A stretch of 64,000 nucleotides of DNA from Candidatus Obscuribacterales bacterium (GTDB lineage Bacteria > Cyanobacteriota > Vampirovibrionia > Obscuribacterales > Obscuribacteraceae), in NCBI GenBank assembly GCA_019750335.1, contig JAIEOQ010000005.1:372001-436000 (forward strand), in the 5' to 3' direction. The notes beneath the pieces are model-generated. The model was not told where the DNA came from, did no database searches, and saw only the letters and a list, made by a program, of their open reading frames with translations. Shown piece by piece: positions 16,902 to 25,720 of this stretch. The first letter of the stretch is position 1, and the number at the start of each line of letters is the position of its first letter. The position numbers were made by a program, and so were the translations under genes.

Positions 16902-19456
16902 GCTTCAAGAAAACGTTTGAGATAAGGCGCGGTCCGGCTTGTTTTTGAGCCGGCTACTTGGTCTGGCGTGCCGGCAGCAACGATTTGACCGCCTTTGTCT
17001 CCGGCTCCCGGCCCGACATCAATCACCCAATCGCTACCGGATACTATGCGCATTTCGTGCTCAACGACAATCACTGTGTTTCCTGATTCGACTAAGCCGT
17101 CAAGCTGTGTCATCAATTTTTCTACATCAGCCGGATGCAGACCGGTAGTTGGTTCGTCAAGAACATATAAAGTATCGCCGTGTTGTACACGCTGCAGTTC
17201 AGTGGCAAGTTTGATCCGTTGAGCCTCACCACCGGAAAGTTCGGTTGCTGGTTGACCCAGGCGTAAATAGCCGAGTCCGACTTCACGCAGGACTGTCAGC
17301 GCTCGACGTACAGGAGCGTCGTCAGCAAAAAATTCCCAAGCAGTATCGACAGTCATGGCTAACACTTCGGCTATGTTTTTTTCTTTGTATTTTATTTCAA
17401 GTGTTTTAGCGTTGTAACGAGCGCCATGACAGACATTGCATGGTGCATAAACGCTTGGTAAAAAGAGCAACTCGACCATGACAAAACCTTCGCCTTCGCA
17501 ATTTTCACAACGACCTTTGGCGACATTGAATGAAAAGCGCCCGGCATCATAACGGCGTGATCGAGCGGTTTTGGTAGCAGCAAAAAGTTTGCGCACATGA
17601 TCGAGCAAGCCGGTATAAGTAGCTAAGTTAGAGCGTGGAGTCCGCCCAATTGCTTTTTGATCTACGCGCACTAAGCGTCTGATTCCTTGTAGCTTACCGC
17701 TAATACTGCCTCTGGTTTCAATCTCGTTGCGTTCAAGCTCAGGTCCTTCATCATTGTCGACAAAAGGAATATCTTGCCCTAAATGACAGGCAACAAGTTC
17801 AACTAAAGCTTGGCTAACAAGGCTTGATTTACCGGAGCCGCTGACGCCGGTAACTGTAGTAAAAGTGCCTAATGGAAATTCAATATCCAGATCTTTTATG
17901 TTGTTGCGTGTAACACCGGATAGTTTTAACCAGCCTTTGGCTGAACGCGGCTTCCGTTTATTTAGGCTGTCATGTTTAGCAAATAAATATTCGCGTGTGC
18001 GTGATTGCTTTATTTCAGCTAAACCGGATGGTTTGCCGCTATAAAGAACATGCCCGCCATGTTCACCGGCGGCTGGTCCGACATCGACAATCCAATCGGC
18101 ATGTTTTATCACATCAAGATCGTGTTCGACTACAAAAAGCGAGTTGCCTGAGCTCTTTAATTGGTCGAGAGCGGTAAGCAGAGATTCAGTGTCAGCTGGA
18201 TGCAACCCGGCTGAGGGCTCGTCTAATACATAAACGACACCAAACAAGTTAGAGCGTACTTGAGTGGCTAAGCGTAAGCGTTGCAGCTCGCCAGGTGAAA
18301 GAGTGGTGGTGCTACGATCGAGTGCTAGATAACCAAGCCCGAGATCGAGCAACACTTTAATTCGTCCGGATAAATCTTGAGCAATTCGTTGGGCGACTAT
18401 GCCGCGTTCCGGATGGTGATCTTTAACGATCTTAGTCATTGCTGCCGTATCGCCATCGGCGTAAGGACGCAGAATCTCAGCTGTTTGAGTTAAAGGTAAG
18501 CGTGACATATCGCTTATATCTAAACCGGCAAATTTGACCGACAAAGACTCTTTGCGCAATCGTTTGCCTTTGCAATCGGGGCATTCGCTGCTGACCATAA
18601 ATTGGGTCAGACGCTTTTTCATCATTGCGCTTTGGGTGTTAGCAAAGTTATAGAGTACATAACGTTTGGCGCCGGAAAAAGTACCCATATAATCAGGCGG
18701 TTCTTTGCGTTTAATTGCTTTACGAATCTCAGCTGTGGTTAAGCCGCAATATACAGGAGCCACCGGTTGTTCATCGGTAAATAAGATCCAGTCGCGATCT
18801 TTTCTAGGCAAGTCGCGCCAAGGTGTATCGACGTCATAACCAAGCGTAATTAAGATGTCGCGTAAGTTTTGTCCGTACCAGGCTGGCGGCCAAGCCGTAA
18901 TTGCTTTTTCGCGAATAGTAAGTGAATCGTCGTGCACCATTGATTCTTCCGTAGCGTCATAAATACGTCCTAGCCCATGGCATGCCGGGCAAGCGCCGGA
19001 AGGTGTATTTGTCGAAAAAGATTCAGCATCGAGATGTGGCTGGGAAGCCGGATAAATACCTGCTCTTGAATAAAGCATGCGCAACAAGTTTGAAAGAGTG
19101 GTGACGCTGCCCACAGATGAACGAGTAGTCGGTGTGCCGCGTTGTTGTTGCAATGCCACTGCCGGTGGTAGCCCGTCAATTTCATCGACTTCGGGCACGC
19201 TCATTTGATGAAATAAGCGTCGAGCATAAGGTGAGACTGATTCCAAATAACGTCTTTGCGCTTCGGCATATAAGGTGCCGAAAGCTAAAGAAGATTTACC
19301 CGAGCCGGAGATGCCTGTAAAAACTACCAGAGCATCACGTGGTATTTCGAGACTTACATTTTTCAGATTATGCTCGCGGGCGCCGCGCACATAAACAAAG
19401 CCGCTCGCCGTTTGTGTGGAAGACTTTTCGGAATTATTTTTCCCGCTTGGCTTCAT
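16898..19456 (-). CDS. UvrA-like ABC ATPase (short UvrA class)
   Basis: The 852-residue protein has two ABC modules with Walker [15 protein letters not shown] and [14 protein letters not shown], and signature motifs [12 protein letters not shown] (first, unusual Pro) and [12 protein letters not shown] (second). Zinc-binding CxxC pairs occur at CPACHG, CPDCKG, CENCEG and CNVCHG. Classical UvrA has about 940 residues; the shorter length fits the UvrA2-like class, which lacks the UvrB-interaction domain and is linked to drug or damage tolerance in some bacteria. No uvrB or uvrC is adjacent, so I would not call it the main excision-repair UvrA. Upstream 97 bases hold an ATGTACAT palindrome, too short to name. 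Confidence 0.9.
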   Translation of the reverse strand: MKPSGKNNSEKSSTQTASGFVYVRGAREHNLKNVSLEIPRDALVVFTGISGSGKSSLAFGTLYAEAQRRYLESVSPYARRLFHQMSVPEVDEIDGLPPAVALQQQRGTPTTRSSVGSVTTLSNLLRMLYSRAGIYPASQPHLDAESFSTNTPSGACPACHGLGRIYDATEESMVHDDSLTIREKAITAWPPAWYGQNLRDILITLGYDVDTPWRDLPRKDRDWILFTDEQPVAPVYCGLTTAEIRKAIKRKEPPDYMGTFSGAKRYVLYNFANTQSAMMKKRLTQFMVSSECPDCKGKRLRKESLSVKFAGLDISDMSRLPLTQTAEILRPYADGDTAAMTKIVKDHHPERGIVAQRIAQDLSGRIKVLLDLGLGYLALDRSTTTLSPGELQRLRLATQVRSNLFGVVYVLDEPSAGLHPADTESLLTALDQLKSSGNSLFVVEHDLDVIKHADWIVDVGPAAGEHGGHVLYSGKPSGLAEIKQSRTREYLFAKHDSLNKRKPRSAKGWLKLSGVTRNNIKDLDIEFPLGTFTTVTGVSGSGKSSLVSQALVELVACHLGQDIPFVDNDEGPELERNEIETRGSISGKLQGIRRLVRVDQKAIGRTPRSNLATYTGLLDHVRKLFAATKTARSRRYDAGRFSFNVAKGRCENCEGEGFVMVELLFLPSVYAPCNVCHGARYNAKTLEIKYKEKNIAEVLAMTVDTAWEFFADDAPVRRALTVLREVGLGYLRLGQPATELSGGEAQRIKLATELQRVQHGDTLYVLDEPTTGLHPADVEKLMTQLDGLVESGNTVIVVEHEMRIVSGSDWVIDVGPGAGDKGGQIVAAGTPDQVAGSKTSRTAPYLKRFLEA

Positions 19457-19553
19457 GCCTCGGTTAATCTCTTGAAATGTACATGCCTATCTTTGCAACG
19501 TTGATATATTATACCGGCAAAGTGCAGCACGATTTTGATTACGAGGAGAGACA

Positions 19554-20534
19554 GTGGCTCAACTTCTACTAGATGAGTTTCGCGGGCTGAATAACAATCA
19601 GGCTTACGAATTGGCCTTTAATAAGCGCCTTTTGCGCCCAAATCCAAATCTGCCTGGGCGTTTTCTCGGGAACAGCCAACGTGATGATTTTCTCCCGCAT
19701 TTACATACGCTTTTACGCGAGCTACCCGAATCAGCTGAAATTTTTGATTTTGGCGCTGGTGGCGGTGAAATTGTTGATCTGGCCTTAAAAGAAGTAGCAA
19801 GTGCAACGATTAACCTTGAAGAACCGAATCCACTTTTAATTGCTCAGTATAAAGAACGTATTGCTAAGTCAGTGAATCTGTCACTTGGCGTAAGTCATAC
19901 CGGTCCGCTGCAAGATTATTATGGTGCCGATGCTGCGGTCCTGCGCCCGCTCAAGCAGCAAGACTTAGCTTTAGCAATCCACATGATTTATCATCTGACC
20001 GATTTTACTTGTGCACAAATAGAGCCGGATCAGGATCTCAAACAAGCGATCGGTGCAATGTATTCTTTCTTAAAGCCCGGCGGTGTTTTGTTTGTTGTTT
20101 TTGCCAATCAGTTAGTATCAACAACTGGACAAGCTAGTCGCTATTATTTTCAACAAAAGAATGATTTAGCTACGGTTCAAAATTTGAAGCAGATTTGTGA
20201 AAGCCGCGATAAGCTTCTGCGTCAAGGCTTGATTGAACTGTATCTTGATTCGATTTTTCCGGATAGTAAAGCTGTGATTAAAAGTGTGAGCACCCAGAGT
20301 TGTATCTTCGGTTCTACTCGTGAAGATATTGTTGCCATGTGTTTGACTGGCGAACTTGGTGAAGCAAACGACGAGCCTTTCGATTTAAACAAATTGGAAA
20401 TATTGACTGAGTTTATAAATCGACATGAACAAGAGATTGGCTTAACCACTGAAGATCGAGAGATCCCTCAAAAAGGCATGGTTCGTTCTAATCAACCGCA
20501 AATAATCACAGTGATACAAAGACAAAGTAAATAA
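19554..20534 (+). CDS. SAM-dependent methyltransferase-like protein
   Basis: A GTG start at 19554 has GAGGAG seven bases upstream. The 326-residue product contains a class-I motif I (EIFDFGAGGGEIVDLAL), an acidic residue at the end of strand 2 (NLEEPNPLLI) and a motif-like ALAIHMIYHLTD and LKPGGVLFVVFANQ (post-motif). It fits the Rossmann methyltransferase fold, related in style to small-molecule N-methyltransferases. The substrate is not predictable. It is followed after four bases by the DNPH1-like gene, with which it likely shares a transcript. Confidence 0.75.
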   Translation: MAQLLLDEFRGLNNNQAYELAFNKRLLRPNPNLPGRFLGNSQRDDFLPHLHTLLRELPESAEIFDFGAGGGEIVDLALKEVASATINLEEPNPLLIAQYKERIAKSVNLSLGVSHTGPLQDYYGADAAVLRPLKQQDLALAIHMIYHLTDFTCAQIEPDQDLKQAIGAMYSFLKPGGVLFVVFANQLVSTTGQASRYYFQQKNDLATVQNLKQICESRDKLLRQGLIELYLDSIFPDSKAVIKSVSTQSCIFGSTREDIVAMCLTGELGEANDEPFDLNKLEILTEFINRHEQEIGLTTEDREIPQKGMVRSNQPQIITVIQRQSK

Positions 20535-20538
20535 GGCT

Positions 20539-20970
20539 ATGCTAAAAATCTATTTTGCCGGTTCAATTACAGCCGGTCGCCATGATCAACCAATCTATGA
20601 ATCTATTATTGCTGAATTGACGTCTTACGGTCAGATTCTGACTGAGTTAATCGGTAGCGTAAATTTATCGGCTCAGGGAGAACCGCTTTCAGACAAAGAG
20701 ATCCACGACCGGGACCTGGCTTGGCTTATGGAATCCGATTGTATAGTCGCTGAGGTAACAAACCCTAGTTTAGGTGTTGGTTATGAAATCGGTATTGCCA
20801 GCAAAGCAGGAAAGCCGATTCTTTGTTTATTTCGTTCAGGCTCAGAACGTCGCTTATCGGCAATGATTAGCGGCTGCCCGGGTGTAATTGTTAGGCACTA
20901 TAAAGAGCCGAGTGAAGTAGCGCCATTGTTGCAGGAATTTTTTACTAAGATTTCTCAAGAGCGTTCTTGA
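20539..20970 (+). CDS. Nucleoside 2-deoxyribosyltransferase / DNPH1-like N-hydrolase
   Basis: The 143-residue protein shows the flavodoxin-like fold signature of this family: KIYFAGSITAGR at the N-terminus, a DRDLAWLMESDCIVAEV segment, and the catalytic glutamate in LGVGYEIGIA. DNPH1 (Rcl) hydrolyses modified deoxynucleotide monophosphates; relatives exchange bases between deoxyribosides. Length and the single-domain layout fit DNPH1 best. Cotranscription with the methyltransferase upstream suggests nucleotide modification or clean-up, which is inference. The last 26 bases overlap the convergent SRPBCC gene. Confidence 0.8.
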   Translation: MLKIYFAGSITAGRHDQPIYESIIAELTSYGQILTELIGSVNLSAQGEPLSDKEIHDRDLAWLMESDCIVAEVTNPSLGVGYEIGIASKAGKPILCLFRSGSERRLSAMISGCPGVIVRHYKEPSEVAPLLQEFFTKISQERS

Positions 20971-21484
20971 GATTATCCAAACTTTTTTGCATCTCTTTGC
21001 CCATCATATCTTTGCACCAAGCGCCCATTAGATTCATCGGATAAGCCATTTGTCCGACAAAGTTGGATGTCACTCTTGTTTTGTCTTCGCCGACAGCTTC
21101 TGTAGTTAGAAAACCATGATCGGTCCCGGCAAAAGGTCTTTTGAAGCGTAGTTCGAAATCCATACGTTGCCCGTCGACAATTTTTGTGATCTCTTGTTCG
21201 CCTTCGCCGACATCATTGTTTTCGCTGTTCCAGGAATAAACAAAACCGACAGTACCGTCTGTACCGCGATATTCTTTTTTCATGCCTGGATCCATCATTA
21301 CCCAGGTATTGTAATTGTCTTCATTTTTCAACTGTTTGACATAATCAAAGACTACTTGGTTTGGCTTGTTGATGATGATCTCGCGCTGGAGATTCATATC
21401 TTTGTCCATAAAGAGCGCCACGACAAAAGGAATGGCGATAAGTATCGCAAGACCGATAAGCACTCTGACAAGTATTTTTTTCAT
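20945..21484 (-). CDS. Membrane-anchored SRPBCC (START-like) protein
   Basis: ATG 21484 is chosen because it has AGGA seven bases upstream and starts the single transmembrane helix (MKKILVRVLIGLAILIAIPF). The following 150 residues have the polyketide-cyclase-type SRPBCC pattern: LQREIIINKPNQVVFDYVKQ, DYNTWVMMDPGMKKEY, a GTDGTVGFVYSWNSEN hairpin, and TRVTSNFVGQMAYPMN. It likely binds a hydrophobic ligand at the membrane surface. Similar proteins are annotated SRPBCC family without a known ligand. Confidence 0.75.
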   Translation of the reverse strand: MKKILVRVLIGLAILIAIPFVVALFMDKDMNLQREIIINKPNQVVFDYVKQLKNEDNYNTWVMMDPGMKKEYRGTDGTVGFVYSWNSENNDVGEGEQEITKIVDGQRMDFELRFKRPFAGTDHGFLTTEAVGEDKTRVTSNFVGQMAYPMNLMGAWCKDMMGKEMQKSLDNLKNALEKS

Positions 21485-21553
21485 TTGCCGTTCCTGAAAG
21501 AATGAGACGCCACTTTGACGTCCCATTCTCCCACAATCACCTGTCAAGAAGTG

Positions 21554-22111
21554 TTATTCGCGAATTGTGCCAACCATAGCTGTTTTATCGTGAATCCGAT
21601 CTTCGTATTCTTTGACTACGTCTTTATATTTATAAAACCAGGGCCACCAGTGACGCAGTCCGTTGCGGTACATTCGCCAGGATGCGTATTCTGCGCTCCA
21701 GTCTTGAGCAACCATGCCGTACACACCAGCATAAAACTGAGTGCGGTCGCGGGCTACTTGGTCGCAAATATATAAAGGACGCATTTCCGGGTTGCGTGCC
21801 ACATTAAGGAATTTGCGGATCTCTTCTTCGCCTGGGGCTTCAAACAGTCCGGTACGAATATGAACGAAATTCATTCCCATTGCTCGCACTTCTTTTTCTT
21901 TTTCAACAAGTGGATTCATCCGGCAGTTGACTATAGTCTTCACGCCGAGTGCTTTTAATTTTTCTAGTTTTTTATGGTTAGGGATTGGTCCCCAATAACA
22001 GCCTGAATCGACCTTGCCGTCTCGACAGCCGCTAAGAGTAAAGCAGGCAAACAAAATAAGTGCTGTTATTCTGATCAGAGTAAAAGTTGGATTGTGACTA
22101 AGATGTGGCAT
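21554..22111 (-). CDS. Lipoprotein of the DSP phosphatase family with the catalytic Cys replaced by Asp
   Basis: From ATG 22111, a lipoprotein signal ends in the lipobox TLSGC (Cys29). The body follows the DSP-type fold of its two neighbours: GVKTIVNCRM, MNFVHIRTGLF, RPLYICDQVARDRTQ. In the paralogs this last block reads VHCxxGxDR(T/C)G; here the nucleophile position is Asp117, a Cys sits where His is expected, and the Gly is Ala, while Arg123 is kept. It is therefore probably catalytically dead or altered. The start is uncertain; an upstream extension to 22243 has no ribosome-binding site. Divergent to the intact DSP gene at 22299. Confidence 0.7.
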   Translation of the reverse strand: MPHLSHNPTFTLIRITALILFACFTLSGCRDGKVDSGCYWGPIPNHKKLEKLKALGVKTIVNCRMNPLVEKEKEVRAMGMNFVHIRTGLFEAPGEEEIRKFLNVARNPEMRPLYICDQVARDRTQFYAGVYGMVAQDWSAEYASWRMYRNGLRHWWPWFYKYKDVVKEYEDRIHDKTAMVGTIRE

Positions 22112-22298
22112 ATGAGGGTCTGCCTTATAAGGGATCTTTCTGATGCGGAAAAAGACGAAAAAGTTCTTGCGAAGTTCCTGTTTAATGCCTTTTCGGGCAG
22201 ATCGCTTAGAGTTTGTGAAAGTTGTAAAATCGTTTTCAGCCAAATAGATAGTTTGTTGTTAGACTTGAATTTAGCGGTGTTTCGGCGAGGTATCTAAC

Positions 22299-22946
22299 GT
22301 GGCTTCTATCAAATTTTGTTCGTTTATTGTCGCTTCCATAATTGCAGTAACAGGCTTATTGCCCGCCTATTCTCAGACTGTGCCACAAGTTAGTCCTTTA
22401 TTTAGTTCTCCGCCGACTGCTGAAACAAAACAACTTTTGCCTAATTTTGGTGTCGTTTCCCCGGTTTTGGTCCGAGGTGCTCAACCGAAGCCTGGCGGAC
22501 TGGAATATCTTAAAAAGATGGGTGTAAAAACTATTGTTAATTTGAGAGACGGCAAAGGTGATATTGAAGCTGAGCGTAAAATTGCCGATAAGCTCGGCTT
22601 GAGGTTTGTCAGCATTCCGATGAGTGTGTTTAAAACTGCTCGTAAAGATCAAATCGATAAATTTTTGACTACGGTTAAAACGCCTGAGAATCAACCGGTA
22701 TATGTACACTGCCGTCAAGGACAAGATCGTTGCGGCACTATGGTTGCCGCTTATCGAGTAGCGGAGGAATCATGGACTGCTCAAGTGGCCTATCAAGAAA
22801 TGCTGAAATATGGTTTTCATCCGATATTCATTGGTTTGAGCGCTTCCATATTCGCTCTATCCTCTACATTAGGACGACCAGGCGGTTTGCCTAATCCTTT
22901 GTACAATATCGAGTCGCAACTTAAAGATGCTGTTACTGCTCTCTAA
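22299..22946 (+). CDS. Secreted dual-specificity/tyrosine phosphatase-like protein
   Basis: A GTG start gives a 215-residue protein with signal peptide (FCSFIVASIIAVTGLLPAYS). The phosphatase core has VLVRGAQPKPGG, MGVKTIVNLRDGKGDIE and the P-loop VHCRQGQDRCG with catalytic Cys138 and Arg144, then AYQEMLKYGFHP. The style (RGGQP/VNLRD) is that of the DSP-like family shared with Siw14 and fused DSP/NAD-kinase-type domains. It should act in the periplasm or outside, on phosphoproteins, phosphoinositol or similar compounds. It stands between two paralogs, convergent with the one at 22933 with a 14-base overlap. Confidence 0.8.
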   Translation: MASIKFCSFIVASIIAVTGLLPAYSQTVPQVSPLFSSPPTAETKQLLPNFGVVSPVLVRGAQPKPGGLEYLKKMGVKTIVNLRDGKGDIEAERKIADKLGLRFVSIPMSVFKTARKDQIDKFLTTVKTPENQPVYVHCRQGQDRCGTMVAAYRVAEESWTAQVAYQEMLKYGFHPIFIGLSASIFALSSTLGRPGGLPNPLYNIESQLKDAVTAL

Positions 22947-23442
22947 AACCAAGCTTTTTAGTTAAGAGCCAGAGGGCCCATTTAAAGTGATGAACGCGGA
23001 TTTTATGGAATCCGCGTTCTACCATTTCTTGGTAGGCCGCCTCTACTGTCCAGCCGCATCGTGCGATTCTGTAGAGAGCGATCACTAAACCGGTACGATC
23101 GACACCGTGATAACAATGAACAAAAATCGGATGATTTTCTTTGTTGTCCAGAACAGAGAGAAATTGTTCAATTATTTCAAGGGTGGGCCAGCTCCAATAT
23201 GTCAGCGGAATACTGACAAAATTCAGGCCTAACTCCCCGGCTTCTTGGCTTTCTTTGATAATCGGGTTTTTCTTCCAGCGTAAACTAAGAATAGTTTTGA
23301 TGCGCATCTCTTTTAAGAGAAGCAAATCATCTGCTTGTGGTTGCCCGCCGCGGTATAGCCAGTCGGTAACCTGGCAAAAATTCTCAGCTTTAATGTGCGG
23401 GTTTAAGTTGGTCATAGCCTTGATCATTTTACTTTGGCCCAT
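22933..23442 (-). CDS. Cytoplasmic dual-specificity/tyrosine phosphatase-like protein
   Basis: The start at ATG 23442 lies seven bases after the stop of the ABC permease gene, so it probably ends that operon. The 169-residue product has no signal peptide. Core motifs are WLYRGGQPQADDL, IKTILSLRWK, and the P-loop VHCYHGVDRTG with Cys110 and Arg116, followed by AYQEMVERGFH. It is the closest sibling of the secreted phosphatase at 22299. Nothing in the sequence tells whether its substrate is protein, lipid or nucleotide. The C-terminus adds a Trp-rich HHFKWALWLLTKK helix. Confidence 0.8.
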   Translation of the reverse strand: MGQSKMIKAMTNLNPHIKAENFCQVTDWLYRGGQPQADDLLLLKEMRIKTILSLRWKKNPIIKESQEAGELGLNFVSIPLTYWSWPTLEIIEQFLSVLDNKENHPIFVHCYHGVDRTGLVIALYRIARCGWTVEAAYQEMVERGFHKIRVHHFKWALWLLTKKLGFREQ

Positions 23443-23449
23443 TATCCAT

Positions 23450-24592
23450 TTAAACAAGCTGTTTGCGGAAACGATTGGCGCTGGCAAATAAAATTATAAA
23501 AGCAAAGATCGCCAGTATGCTTACATTAAGCCAGAGCATAGATAAGGTGGCTCCTTTCAAAAGAACGCCTCTGGCAATTAAAATATAATAGCGAAGCGGG
23601 TCAAAAAGAGCGACAGCTTGCATCATAGCCGGCATGGTATCAAAAGGAACAACGCTGCCGGACAATAAAATCAAAGGTATGTTTATAAAAAATGAACTGA
23701 GCTGAGCTTGGCGCTGGCTTTGGCAAATGGAGCCTAAAAGCATTCCCAGGCCGATTCCGACAAATGAATAAAGTGCTGATGAGGCTAAAAGAAGTAAAAA
23801 GCTTCCCCGACAAGGCATACCAAAAATAAGTTGGGCGGCAAACACTGCTAAGCAAACATCACCAAGCAAAAAGAACACAAGCGGTATGATTTTTGCTAAA
23901 AGTATTTCCCAGGGCTCAGCTGGAGTCATCAGTAATTGTTCCATGGTGCCGCTTTCTCGTTCACGCAAAACAGTGGCTGAAGCAACAAGAGTGGCAGTTA
24001 AAGTCAGGCAGGCGCCAAGAATACCCGGGACAAAAAACCAGCTGCTTGACTGATTTGGATTGTAGAGAATTTCAATATCAGGTTCGATTGAACTGTTTGA
24101 GATCGTAAGTTTTTTCTGGTTATCGCTCTGGTTGCGAAAATTGTTGATGTTTTTAAGTAGATCGGCGCTGGCAATTCCGGCGCTATAAGCGTTAACGCCA
24201 TCAACAATGATTTGTACTTCGGCAAGTTTGTTCTGTTTCAAATCAAGAGTAAAATCTTGCGGGATGACAATACCAGCATCATATTTACCTTTTTCAATCT
24301 CTCTGCTTAAAACTTGCTCGTTGGGCAGAGTAATATTTTTTTGAAAAACTTTGCTTTTGCTTAATGCCGCAATTAGCTCGCGGCTTGATTTGCTTTGAGC
24401 ATGGTCGACCGCGGCAAGAGTTAAGTTACGGACTTGTGGGTCAAGTGCGCCACCTAAGATTAAAAGCTGGATTGTCGGTGGCACTAAAATTAGAAACAAC
24501 AGATATTTATTGCGTAAAATTTCGCGGCTCTCTTTGACGATTAATGCCCAAAGATGGCTTGCTCTCATTTTATCGATAATGGTTCTTAGCAT
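23450..24592 (-). CDS. ABC-2 type exporter permease (YbhR-like)
   Basis: A 380-residue ABC-2 permease: one N-terminal helix (LLFLILVPPTIQLLILGGAL), a large periplasmic segment to about residue 175 and a cluster of five helices in the C-terminal half. The family signature RERESGTMEQLLMTPAEPWEIL is present. In YbhFSR-type systems two such permeases pair with a fused ATPase and an HlyD-type adaptor to expel drugs or cations. The gene follows its paralog (24605) by 12 bases. Confidence 0.9.
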   Translation of the reverse strand: MLRTIIDKMRASHLWALIVKESREILRNKYLLFLILVPPTIQLLILGGALDPQVRNLTLAAVDHAQSKSSRELIAALSKSKVFQKNITLPNEQVLSREIEKGKYDAGIVIPQDFTLDLKQNKLAEVQIIVDGVNAYSAGIASADLLKNINNFRNQSDNQKKLTISNSSIEPDIEILYNPNQSSSWFFVPGILGACLTLTATLVASATVLRERESGTMEQLLMTPAEPWEILLAKIIPLVFFLLGDVCLAVFAAQLIFGMPCRGSFLLLLASSALYSFVGIGLGMLLGSICQSQRQAQLSSFFINIPLILLSGSVVPFDTMPAMMQAVALFDPLRYYILIARGVLLKGATLSMLWLNVSILAIFAFIILFASANRFRKQLV

Positions 24593-24604
24593 ATTGAGCC
24601 CATC

Positions 24605-25720
24605 CTAACTTTTAAGTTGCATTTGTCTTGTGCCGTATAAAGTAAAAAGAAAATAGCTGAGAATAAAGAGTAAAAGTATGAATGGTATTTGCCATACCGA
24701 AAGCCAGCCTGTACCGCGGACAAAAGTGTCGCGGCACAAATCAATGAAATAACGGGAAGGGACGATGATTGAAAATAAAGAAAGAGGAAATGGAATGTTG
24801 CTTATGGGATAAACAAAGCCGGAAAGCAAAAGGCAAGGAAAAAAGCCTAAAGATGACGTGGCTTGTACTGCTGTTGTTTGTGAATTAGCATAAGTACCAA
24901 GCAGGATGCCGAAAAGTACGGATGTAAGTACATATAAGGGTGTAGCGATTAAAAGCGGCAGTGGATCCCCTGTTGGCATTACTTGAAATAAGAAACAGCC
25001 ACTGCCGATCACTATTGCTGCTAAACCAAGACTAATCAAAAAATAAACAAGTGTTTTGCCGAGTAAGAATTCAGCGGCGCTTATTCCAGAAGAATAAACA
25101 CGAATAATCGTCCCTTGTTCTTTGTCACGTGAGGCTGCTACTGCTGCCAACAAAGCCGGATACATCCAAAGAATGATTCCGAAAGCACCGGGTACGATAA
25201 ATAAAGACTCTTCGCGCCCGGGGTTGAACCAGGTGCGTAAATGAGCTTTTACTTTTTGCGGATAAACATCCGGATTCTTAACTGTTTTCAGCATAGCAAT
25301 AAAATATCTATTTGCAGCAGTAATCGTGTTTGAAATTATTTGTGTATTGGCAATATCCGTTCCGTCTATATACACTTGCGGCTGAGAGGGAGTACCTTTG
25401 AATATTTGAGCTGTAAATCCGGCCGGAATTAAAAGAGCAGCTTTAGCTTCGCCTTTGTCTAAAGCTTCTTTGATTGACTTAGCGTTTGAATCTTCGGCTT
25501 TACGAAAAACATTGGTAGCGTACAAACGGTGTACATACTCACGACTCAAAGAAGTATTGTCGTGATCTTCAATTACAATTGGTATGTTTTTTGATTCTAG
25601 TCTTATGCCGTAACCGAAAAGGAGCAATGAAAAAAGCGGCAAAAGAAATGCTAAAGCTAAGCTCAGTCGATCTCTTTTGAATTCAGACCACTCTTTAACT
25701 GCTTGTGCTGCTAATCGCAT
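24605..25720 (-). CDS. ABC-2 type exporter permease (YbhS-like)
   Basis: The 371-residue partner permease has the same layout: N-terminal helix (LAFLLPLFSLLLFGYGI), a periplasmic domain including VYIDGTDIANTQIISNTI, the cytoplasmic ASRDKEQGTIIRVYSSGISAAEFL signature and a C-terminal helix bundle. It overlaps the ATPase gene by one base (start at the last base of the stop), which implies translational coupling. The two permeases probably form a heterodimeric channel. Confidence 0.9.
   Translation of the reverse strand: MRLAAQAVKEWSEFKRDRLSLALAFLLPLFSLLLFGYGIRLESKNIPIVIEDHDNTSLSREYVHRLYATNVFRKAEDSNAKSIKEALDKGEAKAALLIPAGFTAQIFKGTPSQPQVYIDGTDIANTQIISNTITAANRYFIAMLKTVKNPDVYPQKVKAHLRTWFNPGREESLFIVPGAFGIILWMYPALLAAVAASRDKEQGTIIRVYSSGISAAEFLLGKTLVYFLISLGLAAIVIGSGCFLFQVMPTGDPLPLLIATPLYVLTSVLFGILLGTYANSQTTAVQATSSLGFFPCLLLSGFVYPISNIPFPLSLFSIIVPSRYFIDLCRDTFVRGTGWLSVWQIPFILLLFILSYFLFTLYGTRQMQLKS

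Noticed and set aside
19477-19484. ATGTACAT upstream of the UvrA-like gene as a LexA box
   Set aside because: Eight bases only; it does not match a full LexA consensus and could occur by chance.
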